Shown here piece by piece: positions 1-6,483 of a DNA stretch of 9,961 nucleotides (the stretch's first letter is position 1; each line of letters starts with the position of its first letter). Source of the DNA: an uncultured bacterium (lineage in GTDB: Bacteria; Bacteroidota; Bacteroidia; Bacteroidales; Paludibacteraceae); assembly GCA_946183755.1 (NCBI GenBank), contig CAMHCZ010000065.1, positions 1 through 9,961 on the forward strand, written 5' to 3'. The notes below the pieces were generated by a model, which did not search any database, was not told where the DNA came from, and worked only from the letters and a program-made list of their open reading frames with translations. Position numbers and translations under genes: made by a program.

Positions 1-85
1 TTATTAGATTATTATATATATACTTTTTTTTTGTTCGTATAAAAACAAAATATTTAATATGTGTTTGAAGTTGTTGTATATCAAC
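1..85. other. AT-rich intergenic stretch, no gene seen
   Basis: The first 60 bases are about 10% GC and contain an alternating TA run near 12-22 followed by a run of T. No convincing reading frame begins here. On the minus strand this lies downstream of the hairpin at 86-112, so it could hold the promoter of the next gene to the left. I looked for the Bacteroidota TAnnTTTG box with an upstream TTTG on both strands and did not find a good pair. Confidence 0.5.
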
Positions 86-112
86 AAAAAAGCCTCGCTA
101 AGCGAGGCTTTT
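86..112 (-). terminator. Rho-independent terminator at the end of the purB-to-amylase block
   Basis: The GC-rich stem GCCTCGC (92-98) pairs perfectly with GCGAGGC (102-108) around a 3-base loop. Flanking A and T runs extend it to 11 bp. Read on the minus strand the stem is followed by six T residues (complement of 86-91), a textbook intrinsic terminator for the leftward genes. On the plus strand the stem is followed by TTTT and, after a short gap, a longer T run, so it could also stop rightward transcripts entering from the left. Confidence 0.85.
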
Positions 113-134
113 GTATCTCTTTTTTTTCTCGTTT

Positions 135-164
135 TTATCTCATCTTCAATATCACTCTGCTTCT
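135..164 (-). repeat. Second copy of the amylase 3' end (direct repeat, copy B)
   Basis: These 30 bases match 380-409 at 29 of 30 positions; the single difference is T158 against C403. Read on the minus strand in the matching frame, this copy encodes the last amylase codons ...VILKMR followed by the same TAA stop (135-137). The frame is open only for about 21 codons upstream before a TAG at 201-203. The sequence beyond the 30 bases does not resemble the amylase gene. The copy ends 22 bases before the terminator hairpin. It looks like a duplicated or left-over gene end, not a regulatory repeat, but the mechanism is inference. Confidence 0.85.
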
Positions 165-171
165 CTTTGTT

Positions 172-336
172 CTATCTCGAAAGGGGTTGCATAGCCTTGG
201 CTATTTTCAGATTGCGCTTCATGTATTCGGCAGCGTCTGTCGAGCTCATCGGAGATTTCTTGGATTCTGCTATCTTCTTTTTCTTTCTCTCCGTTGACTC
301 CTTGTGGAACAGATTCAGATATGTCATCGTATTCAT
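172..336 (-). CDS. Possible small basic protein, 54 aa, function unknown
   Basis: I do not recognise this reading frame. It starts MNTMTYLNLF, has a lysine-rich patch (residues 17-27) and a likely amphipathic helix (about 32-50, containing TDAAEYMKRNLKIAKAM), and ends at a TAG at 172-174. An overlapping frame (340 down to 152, 62 aa, very acidic) starts four bases earlier. I prefer the 54-aa frame because roughly 59% of its third positions are G or C, like the neighbouring genes, against about 35% for the acidic frame. A second in-frame ATG at residue 4 (325-327) is possible. A near-consensus promoter lies directly upstream, so close that a transcript would be almost leaderless. No Shine-Dalgarno signal is visible. 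The ORF lies wholly between the two copies of the amylase-end repeat. It may be a real small gene or simply spacer; coding status is uncertain. Confidence 0.35.
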   Translation of the reverse strand: MNTMTYLNLFHKESTERKKKKIAESKKSPMSSTDAAEYMKRNLKIAKAMQPLSR

Positions 337-347
337 TCATTTTTTAG

Positions 348-379
348 CAAATAAAACGAATATGTTTCTAAAAGACAAA
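348..379 (-). promoter_or_regulatory. Candidate Bacteroidota-type promoter downstream of the amylase
   Basis: On the minus strand, TTTG (complement of 376-379) is followed after exactly 20 bases by TTTATTTG (complement of 348-355), one mismatch from TAnnTTTG. The spacing fits the family consensus. The upstream box abuts the amylase stop codon. It would drive only the small ORF at 172-336, with a leader of a few bases at most. AT-rich sequence makes chance matches likely, hence modest confidence. Confidence 0.35.
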
Positions 380-409
380 TTATCTCATCTTCAATATCAC
401 TCCGCTTCT
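380..409 (-). repeat. Amylase 3' end (direct repeat, copy A)
   Basis: This is the partner of 135-164. It holds the final codons and TAA stop (380-382) of the intact amylase gene. The two copies are in direct orientation, 245 bp apart start to start, with a 215-bp unique segment (165-379) between them. Confidence 0.85.
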
Positions 410-2050
410 TGCCGGGATTTGCAGTGTGAACTTCTCGTCGGCGCTGAGTATCTGGCTCCATTGCTTGTCGCTCTGCAGGTCCTTGCAGGTGTATTTCTTT
501 TCCTTCAGGCGCAGGTATTCCATGGCGTGTGCCGATATGTTTATGGCGGTGTCGGCGTCCTGGTCGCCGAAGTTCACAGCCACGAGCAGCGTCTCCTTGC
601 CGTCCTCCGACTGGCGGAAGTATGAGTACACTTTGTAGTCGTTGTAGGCTGGGTTGTCGTAGTTGAGCCACTGCAGGTCGTATCTCTTCGAGCCTTCTTG
701 CAGCGCCTTTTCCTTGATTCTCAGGTTCAGCAGTTTGCAGTAGATTTGGCGCAGCTTGTTCTCGTTGTTGCTCATCAGTTTGCCGTCTATCTTTCCTGAG
801 TTATACCAGCGGCTCAGCGTGTCCACTTTCCAGTAGTCGAAGATGGTCGTTCTGCCGTCTCTGCCGCTGAATCCTTCCTTGTCCATGCCTCTCTCGCCGA
901 ACTCCTGTCCTGCGTACACCATGAACGGACACGCCGACAGTGTGGCTGAGACTATCAGCGCGGCTATGGCGTTCTCGCCGTTCTGAGCGAAGAAGTCGGA
1001 CGCGATGCGCTGCTCGTCGTGGTTCTCCAGGAAGTTGAGCATGTGGCTCTGTATGTCGTCCACGCTCTGCCATTGGCTTGTGATGGCGGATGCTGACGTG
1101 TGTCCGCATGTGGCGGCTCTCAGTGTGTCGTATAGCCCCACCTTGTCGTAGAGATAGTCGAATCCGCCGTGGTGTATGTAGCTTCTGTACTGGCCTGGAT
1201 TGTAAACCTCGGCTATGAAGATTATTTCAGGGAATTTCTTCTTTATCTCGGCTATCGCCCAGTGCCAGAACTCCACCGGCACCATCTCCGCCATGTCGCA
1301 TCGGAATCCGTCCACACCTTTCTTAGCCCAGAACGCGAGTATGTCTCTCATCTTCTTCCATGTGTCCGGCGTCGGGTCGAAGTGGCATGCTCTGCCTCCG
1401 CAGTAGTCCACTCCGTAGTTCAGTTTCACGGTCTCGTACCAGTCGTTGACCGACGGATGCGCCGAGAACACGTCGTTGCCGGTCGCCTTGGCTGGGTTCT
1501 CCTCATAGCCCTTGGCGTCGAACTGCGGCATGAAACCTTCGTTCGGCATGTAGTAGAAATTGTTCTGCGGGTCGAACGCCTTCGTGCAGTCGTCCTTGCT
1601 TCCGAGGTCGGCGGTTCTCTTTGGTTTCGCGTCGGACTTGTACTGTCTCGCCACGTGGTTAGGCACGAAGTCGATGATAAGTTTCAGTCCGGCCTTGTGC
1701 ACTCTCTCCGCCATCGCCTCAAACTCTTCCATGCGCTTGTCCACGTTCACTGCCAAGTCTGGGTCTATGTCGTAGTAGTCCTTTATGGCGTATGGCGAGC
1801 CAGCCTTGCCCTTCACCACGCCTTCGTGGTCTTTGGCTATGCCGTGGCTTGTGTAGTCGGTCTGTGTGGCATGCTCTATCACGCCGGTTGTCCAGATGTG
1901 CGTGTAGCCCTGTTTGCGCAGGTCGTTGAGTATCTTGGCGTTTATGCTGTTGAGCTTTCCGCATCCGTTCTGCTCGATAGTGCCGTTCTCGATGTTCTGT
2001 CCGTTTGCGTTGCCGAAAAGTCTTGGCAGCAGTTGATATATGTTTATCAT
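380..2050 (-). CDS. Cytoplasmic GH13 alpha-amylase family glycoside hydrolase
   Basis: This 556-aa protein should cleave or rearrange alpha-1,4-glucans such as maltooligosaccharides or glycogen by the retaining GH13 mechanism. All four conserved GH13 regions of the (beta/alpha)8 barrel are visible: DFVPNH (residues 127-132), GFRCD with nucleophile D252, the acid/base E281 in FIAEVYN, and ENHD with the transition-state stabiliser D345. The final 100 or so residues fit the usual C-terminal beta-sandwich domain. There is no signal peptide or lipobox: the protein begins directly at the first barrel strand (INIYQLLPR). It therefore probably acts in the cytoplasm on imported or stored glucan, unlike the outer-surface SusG-type amylases. 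The start ATG is 2 bases after the stop of the upstream lipoprotein, which supports cotranscription and translational coupling. The exact GH13 subfamily and substrate cannot be decided here. The last 9 codons are duplicated at 135-164. Confidence 0.9.
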   Translation of the reverse strand: MINIYQLLPRLFGNANGQNIENGTIEQNGCGKLNSINAKILNDLRKQGYTHIWTTGVIEHATQTDYTSHGIAKDHEGVVKGKAGSPYAIKDYYDIDPDLAVNVDKRMEEFEAMAERVHKAGLKLIIDFVPNHVARQYKSDAKPKRTADLGSKDDCTKAFDPQNNFYYMPNEGFMPQFDAKGYEENPAKATGNDVFSAHPSVNDWYETVKLNYGVDYCGGRACHFDPTPDTWKKMRDILAFWAKKGVDGFRCDMAEMVPVEFWHWAIAEIKKKFPEIIFIAEVYNPGQYRSYIHHGGFDYLYDKVGLYDTLRAATCGHTSASAITSQWQSVDDIQSHMLNFLENHDEQRIASDFFAQNGENAIAALIVSATLSACPFMVYAGQEFGERGMDKEGFSGRDGRTTIFDYWKVDTLSRWYNSGKIDGKLMSNNENKLRQIYCKLLNLRIKEKALQEGSKRYDLQWLNYDNPAYNDYKVYSYFRQSEDGKETLLVAVNFGDQDADTAINISAHAMEYLRLKEKKYTCKDLQSDKQWSQILSADEKFTLQIPARSGVILKMR

Positions 2051-2052
2051 GG

Positions 2053-3243
2053 TTATTTGTTGTGCGTTTCTCTTTCCTCTATGTTAATTATCTGAGGCTC
2101 AGTCTCTGCCGATGATTTGTACAGCGACACAGTGCCGTCGTTCCAGGTGCGGAAGTTCTTCATTCTGAGCGTCGAGTTTGCGTAAACGATGAATCCGTAG
2201 TTCGTTCCGCTTATGCTTGTGTCAACAATGTCCTTGTAGATGCACTCTCCGCCCACGAAGTAGTAGATGTAGTCGCCCTGCTTCCTTATGCCCACTTTCA
2301 CGAAGTCGTCGCCGTAGATGTTCTTTGGCGATTTTATCTGGCAGTATGGCGCGTAGCACTTCATGTTGCCGAGCCTTATCCTTGTGTCGTAGAATGACAT
2401 ATAGTGGTAGGTGTATTTCGCTTCCTGTCCGCTTTCTTCTCTGCTGCCGAATTCGAGTGTGAATATCTTGTTGCTTCCGGATTCTATTTTTATCTCGGTC
2501 TCCACATACACGTCGCCTCCGTTGACGGCAGTCACGTTCTGCAGCGGCACGATGTAGTTGTTTGTCGATTTGTTCTGGAACACGAACTCGCCGTTGCTTA
2601 TTTTCGTGGTGTATTCCCTTGCGTCTCTCAGCGTTATGTGGCTTGCGTCGTATGTCGATGAGAAGTCGTCGTCCACCATTTTGGTCAAGCCTTCGGTCGG
2701 GTCATCGAATGTTGGTTTAGCCCAGTTCGGCTCTTTCTTGTCGTTCGGGTTGAACAGTCTGTCGAGGTAGTATGTCCGCCTTTCGCCTCTGAAGTTTGTG
2801 TTCGGTATGCTGCCGCTTGGCAGAGGGTCGCCGGCCATCATTGTCGCCCATTCGCCGCTGGACAGGGTGGAGTTGTCGTGCTTTCTGTACAACAGTCCGT
2901 GTCCCAGTTCGTGGAACACCGTGTGCTCGTTCTGCGATGTTCCGTCGGCGTAGTCGGCGTACTTGTCCCATATTTCCTTGTCTATGACGATGCGTATCGG
3001 GTTCTCGTAGTATGTCACTCCAGCCGCGCCCTCGTCGCAGTCGCCGAAGTACATCTTCAGTCCTGTTTTCTGCGGGTTGAGGCTCTTTACTCCTCGCGAC
3101 TCGGCCTCGTACAGGAACTTTTCGAGATATTCCTGTAGTGTGGCGTTGCTTACACTGTAGTTGGTGTATTCCTTCTCGCACGACGAAAGCACGATGCTTG
3201 CGGCTATTCCGGCGGTCAGGTATAGACATTTGATTTTATTCAT
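2053..3243 (-). CDS. Exported lipoprotein with a putative zinc metallopeptidase domain and a C-terminal beta-sandwich-like region
   Basis: The 396-aa product starts with a type II signal peptide: K3 and K5, a hydrophobic stretch and the lipobox LSSC with the lipidated cysteine at residue 22. It is thus anchored in an envelope membrane. The acidic and Asn-rich residues after Cys22 (EKEYTN) are not diagnostic for surface export. Residues about 30-180 hold HELGH (111-115), the gluzincin/metzincin-type zinc motif with catalytic E112. H122, seven residues after H115, is a candidate third ligand. The metzincin HExxHxxGxxH pattern is not met, so the peptidase clan is open. From about residue 190 to 365 the sequence is rich in alternating hydrophobic and polar strands starting DDFSSTYD and resembles a concanavalin-like or jelly-roll binding domain; this is inference from pattern only. 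The gene sits 12 bases after the symporter and 2 bases before the amylase. A role in processing glycan-linked or host protein would be speculation. Confidence 0.75.
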   Translation of the reverse strand: MNKIKCLYLTAGIAASIVLSSCEKEYTNYSVSNATLQEYLEKFLYEAESRGVKSLNPQKTGLKMYFGDCDEGAAGVTYYENPIRIVIDKEIWDKYADYADGTSQNEHTVFHELGHGLLYRKHDNSTLSSGEWATMMAGDPLPSGSIPNTNFRGERRTYYLDRLFNPNDKKEPNWAKPTFDDPTEGLTKMVDDDFSSTYDASHITLRDAREYTTKISNGEFVFQNKSTNNYIVPLQNVTAVNGGDVYVETEIKIESGSNKIFTLEFGSREESGQEAKYTYHYMSFYDTRIRLGNMKCYAPYCQIKSPKNIYGDDFVKVGIRKQGDYIYYFVGGECIYKDIVDTSISGTNYGFIVYANSTLRMKNFRTWNDGTVSLYKSSAETEPQIINIEERETHNK

Positions 3244-3255
3244 AAGCGTGATGTG

Positions 3256-4584
3256 TTATGAACAAAAGTTCGATTTATGCTTTTTGGTGAGCCATGCGGC
3301 TAATCCCGACAAGAGTATCAGCGAAACGAGGTTAGGCAGAGCCATCAGGCCGTTGAATATGTCGCCCAGCGCCCATACGAGTTTCAGCGACAGTATTCCG
3401 CCTAAGAAAACTGTTATCAGGTAAATGATTCTGTATGGTGTTATTCCCTTGTTGCCGAAAAGGTATTGCACGCATTTTTCGGCGTACAAGTACCATCCGA
3501 GAATGGTGGAGAACGTGAATGTCACGAGCGCGACGCACAGGAAATATCCGCCCACGACGGGTATATGGCTGAACGCCTCCTTTGTCATGCTCATGCCTTC
3601 GCCGCCGTTGTTCCACACCCCGGTGTTCACTATCACAAGCCCCGTCAGCGCGCACACCACGACAGTGTCCCAGAATGTGCCTGTGGCTGAGATTATGGCT
3701 TGCTTCACCGGCGTGCTTGTCTGTGCCGATGCCGCTACTATTGGCGCGCTTCCGAGTCCCGATTCGTTAGAGAACAGACCGCGAGCCACGCCGTATCTTG
3801 CCGTCATTATTATCGACATGCCTGCGAATGCGCCTCCGGCCGCCGAAGGGTTGAAGGCTGAGTCGATTATCAGCCCGATGGACGACGCGAGGTTTTCATG
3901 ACCGAGAACCAGCAGGGCGATGCAGCCGATGATGTAGAAGAATCCCATGAAAGGGACAAGCGCCTTGCACACACTGGATATGGACTTGATGCCGCCGATT
4001 ATTACTGCGCCGACGCAGATTGTCGCGATTATCGAGCAGTAGATTGGATTTAGTCCGAATCCGTAGTTCAGAGCGGCGGTCAGCGAGTTCGCCTGTATTG
4101 ACGAGCCTATGCCGAACGACGCCAGCACCGTGAATATGGCGAATAGCACAGCCAGCCACTTGCAGCGGAGTCCGCGCTCTATGACGTACATCGGGCCGCC
4201 GGAGTATGTGCCGTCGGCGTTCTTCACTCTGTAGTAAACAGAGAGCAGGCTTTCTGTGTATTTGGTGGCTATGCCGAATATTCCGGTTATCCACATCCAG
4301 AATATGGCTCCCGGACCGCCCATCGACACGGCTGTCGCTACTCCCACGATGTTGCCCGTGCCTATTGTCGCAGCCAGCGACGTGGCTAATGCCGAGAAGG
4401 GCGAGATGTCTCCGGTGCTCTTCTTCTCCGGCTTGACCGACATCTTGATGCCCTTGTGGATGTGTCTTTGTATGAATGCAAGCCTGAATGTCAGGAACAA
4501 GTGCGTTCCCAGAAGCATAATAAGCAGCGGCCACCCCCATAGGAAATCGGCTATCGCGCTTATTATATCTGTGAATTGCTGCAT
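3256..4584 (-). CDS. Sodium:amino-acid symporter, AGCS family (alanine/glycine type)
   Basis: This inner-membrane transporter should couple Na+ (or H+) entry to uptake of a small neutral amino acid, classically alanine or glycine. Its 442 residues are close to the usual AGCS length (about 440-490) and nearly all hydrophobic, fitting the family's roughly 11 helices. Family motifs are intact: ATIGTGNIVGVATA (72-85), the GGPGAIFWMW stretch (89-98), KYTESLL (108-114), SGGPMY (128-133), and RYGVARGLFSNESGLGSAPI (263-282), the characteristic helix with the N-E-S-G turn. The start ATG follows the ABC exporter stop by 18 bases, so it is probably read from the same transcript. The substrate cannot be told from sequence alone; glutamine or D-alanine members exist. 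No defect is visible. Confidence 0.92.
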   Translation of the reverse strand: MQQFTDIISAIADFLWGWPLLIMLLGTHLFLTFRLAFIQRHIHKGIKMSVKPEKKSTGDISPFSALATSLAATIGTGNIVGVATAVSMGGPGAIFWMWITGIFGIATKYTESLLSVYYRVKNADGTYSGGPMYVIERGLRCKWLAVLFAIFTVLASFGIGSSIQANSLTAALNYGFGLNPIYCSIIATICVGAVIIGGIKSISSVCKALVPFMGFFYIIGCIALLVLGHENLASSIGLIIDSAFNPSAAGGAFAGMSIIMTARYGVARGLFSNESGLGSAPIVAASAQTSTPVKQAIISATGTFWDTVVVCALTGLVIVNTGVWNNGGEGMSMTKEAFSHIPVVGGYFLCVALVTFTFSTILGWYLYAEKCVQYLFGNKGITPYRIIYLITVFLGGILSLKLVWALGDIFNGLMALPNLVSLILLSGLAAWLTKKHKSNFCS

Positions 4585-4602
4585 CCGCGGTGTCGCTAGG
4601 AG

Positions 4603-6447
4603 TTAGAACGACTGCATGTCGCACAGTCGCTTGTAGTATCCGTTCAGGGCTATCAGGTCGTCGTGCTTGCCTTGCTCCACGATTACGCCATCGTGCATCA
4701 CGCAGATAACGTCGGCGTTCTTTATCGTCGAGAGTCTGTGCGCCACGATTATCGAAGTTCTGTTCTTCATCAGGTTGTCGATAGCCTCCTGCACGAGCTT
4801 CTCGGACTCTGTGTCGAGTGCCGATGTCGCCTCGTCGAGTATGAGTATTGGCGGATTCTTGAGTATGGCGCGCGCTATGGAGATGCGCTGTCTCTGTCCG
4901 CCGGACAGCTTGCCTCCTCGGTCGCCTATGTTGGTGTTGTATCCGTCCGGAGTCGCCATGATGAAGTCGTGGGCGTTGGCTATTTTGGCTGCTGCAACGA
5001 CGTCTTCCATCGTCGGGTTATTCACTCCGAATGTTATGTTGTTGAAGAACGTGTCGTTGAAGAGAATCGCCTCCTGGTTCACGTTGCCCATCAGGGCTCT
5101 GAGGTCGTGTATCTTGATGTCGCGCACGTCCACGTCGTCTATCTTTATGCTGCCTTCCTGTATGTCGTAGAATCGAGGCACGAGATCGACCATCGTGGAT
5201 TTTCCCGAGCCCGACTGACCCACGAGCGCCACGGTCTGTCCTTTCTTTATCGTCAGGTTTATGTCGTTCAGCACCCAGTTGTCGGTGTATTTGAAGAACA
5301 CGTGCTGGAACTCGATTTTCTCGTTGAACTTAGGCAGGCTTATCGCGTCTGGGCGCTGCTTGATGTTGTTCTCGGTGTTGAGTATGAAATCCACTCTTTC
5401 CAGCGACGCCATTCCCTTTTGTATGGTGTACGACGCTCTTGAAATATCCTTCACAGGGTTTATGATGCTGTAGAAGATTACGAGATAGTAGATGAACTCT
5501 GGCGCTGTGATTATTGTGCGGCCCTCGGTGTTCAGGATGAGCGTTCCGCCGTACCACAGCACTGCCACGATGATGAATGTGCCGAGGAACTCCGACACAG
5601 GGTGGGCGAGTATGTACTTGCGGTTCATCTTTATGAAGGTCTTTCTCACAGTGTCGTTTATCTCTTCGAACTTAGCCGAGACCTTGTGCTCTGCGTTGAA
5701 TGCCTTGATGATTCTCAGTCCGCCGAGTGTCTCCTCTATCTGGCTGAGCATCTGACCAGTTTGTGTCTGTCCGAGCAGCGACTTCTTTTTCAGCGTCTTG
5801 CCTATGTATCCTATCAGACCGCCGGCTATAGGCAGCAACAGCAATGCGAACACAGTCAGCTGCCACGATATTGTGATGAGCACGACGAAGTAGATGACCA
5901 CCATTATCGGGTTCTTGAACATAGATTCAAGCGACGACATGATGGAGTTGCCTATCTCTGCCACGTCGGTTGTCATTCGGGCTATTATGTCGCCCTTGTG
6001 CTCCTCCGAGAAGAAACTCAGTGGCAGGCTCAGCACCTTGTCGAACAGCGACTTTCTCAAGTCGCGCAGAACGCCGTACTGTATCGGTGTCAGGAAGTAT
6101 CCTGCGAGGAATGACGTTCCGGTCTTCAGGAATGTCATCACCACGAGGAACAGTCCGAGGTAAAGCAGCGTCATCGATGCGCCTTCCTCGGCTATGTACT
6201 GCTGTATGTAGAACGAGACGTTGTTTTTCAGCGCCGCGCCTATCTCTCCCAAAGAAGATGAAAACGACCAGTCGATGTACTCCTTCGCGCCGCTTTCCAT
6301 ACCGAATAGTATCTGCAGGATTGGAATTATGGTTCCGAAAGAGAACAAGCTGAAGATGGTCGAAAGCACGTTGCAGATTATGTTGCCCAATACGTATCTC
6401 TTGTAGTTAGGCAGGAATCTGCGTACCAGAATTATAAAGTTTTTCAT
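4603..6447 (-). CDS. MsbA-like ABC exporter (fused membrane domain and ATPase)
   Basis: This 614-aa half-transporter works as a dimer in the inner membrane, moving a hydrophobic substrate outward with ATP. Residues 1 to about 340 form the type I exporter membrane domain, with hydrophobic segments near 20-48, 92-118, 180-215, 285-305 and 316-332. The coupling-helix region includes FSEEHKGDIIARMTTDV (146-162), as in MsbA-type proteins. The ATPase domain starts near residue 378. It has Walker A GQSGSGKST (410-418), Q-loop Q458, signature LSGGQ (514-518), Walker B ILILD with catalytic E539, and the switch H570, so it should be active. Candidate substrates are lipid A-core lipids, other lipids or drugs. 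MsbA-like proteins are multi-copy in Bacteroidota, so I do not call it msbA. It begins 36 bases after purB. AGGAAG just before the ATG is an unusually purine-rich leader for this phylum. Confidence 0.92.
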   Translation of the reverse strand: MKNFIILVRRFLPNYKRYVLGNIICNVLSTIFSLFSFGTIIPILQILFGMESGAKEYIDWSFSSSLGEIGAALKNNVSFYIQQYIAEEGASMTLLYLGLFLVVMTFLKTGTSFLAGYFLTPIQYGVLRDLRKSLFDKVLSLPLSFFSEEHKGDIIARMTTDVAEIGNSIMSSLESMFKNPIMVVIYFVVLITISWQLTVFALLLLPIAGGLIGYIGKTLKKKSLLGQTQTGQMLSQIEETLGGLRIIKAFNAEHKVSAKFEEINDTVRKTFIKMNRKYILAHPVSEFLGTFIIVAVLWYGGTLILNTEGRTIITAPEFIYYLVIFYSIINPVKDISRASYTIQKGMASLERVDFILNTENNIKQRPDAISLPKFNEKIEFQHVFFKYTDNWVLNDINLTIKKGQTVALVGQSGSGKSTMVDLVPRFYDIQEGSIKIDDVDVRDIKIHDLRALMGNVNQEAILFNDTFFNNITFGVNNPTMEDVVAAAKIANAHDFIMATPDGYNTNIGDRGGKLSGGQRQRISIARAILKNPPILILDEATSALDTESEKLVQEAIDNLMKNRTSIIVAHRLSTIKNADVICVMHDGVIVEQGKHDDLIALNGYYKRLCDMQSF

Positions 6448-6483
6448 TCTTCTTCCTGTGGGAGGGTCAGTGTTCTTGTTTTC

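Noticed and set aside
12..22. Alternating TA run as a possible origin or regulatory element
   Set aside because: It is a short low-complexity tract in an AT-rich spacer with no accompanying DnaA-box-like or repeat structure.
152..340. 62-aa acidic ORF on the minus strand
   Set aside because: Third positions are mostly A or T, unlike the neighbouring genes, and its last codons read the amylase-end repeat out of frame. The overlapping 54-aa frame is slightly more gene-like, though neither is proven.
1169..2095. 308-aa open frame on the plus strand, antisense to the amylase
   Set aside because: It mirrors a clear GH13 gene with all catalytic motifs. The translation has no recognisable domain and is the kind of shadow frame produced by biased codon use on the other strand.
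4663..5442. 259-aa plus-strand open frame opposite the ABC ATPase domain
   Set aside because: The opposite strand encodes intact Walker A, signature, Walker B and H-loop motifs. The antisense translation is Val/His/Arg-rich with no family resemblance.
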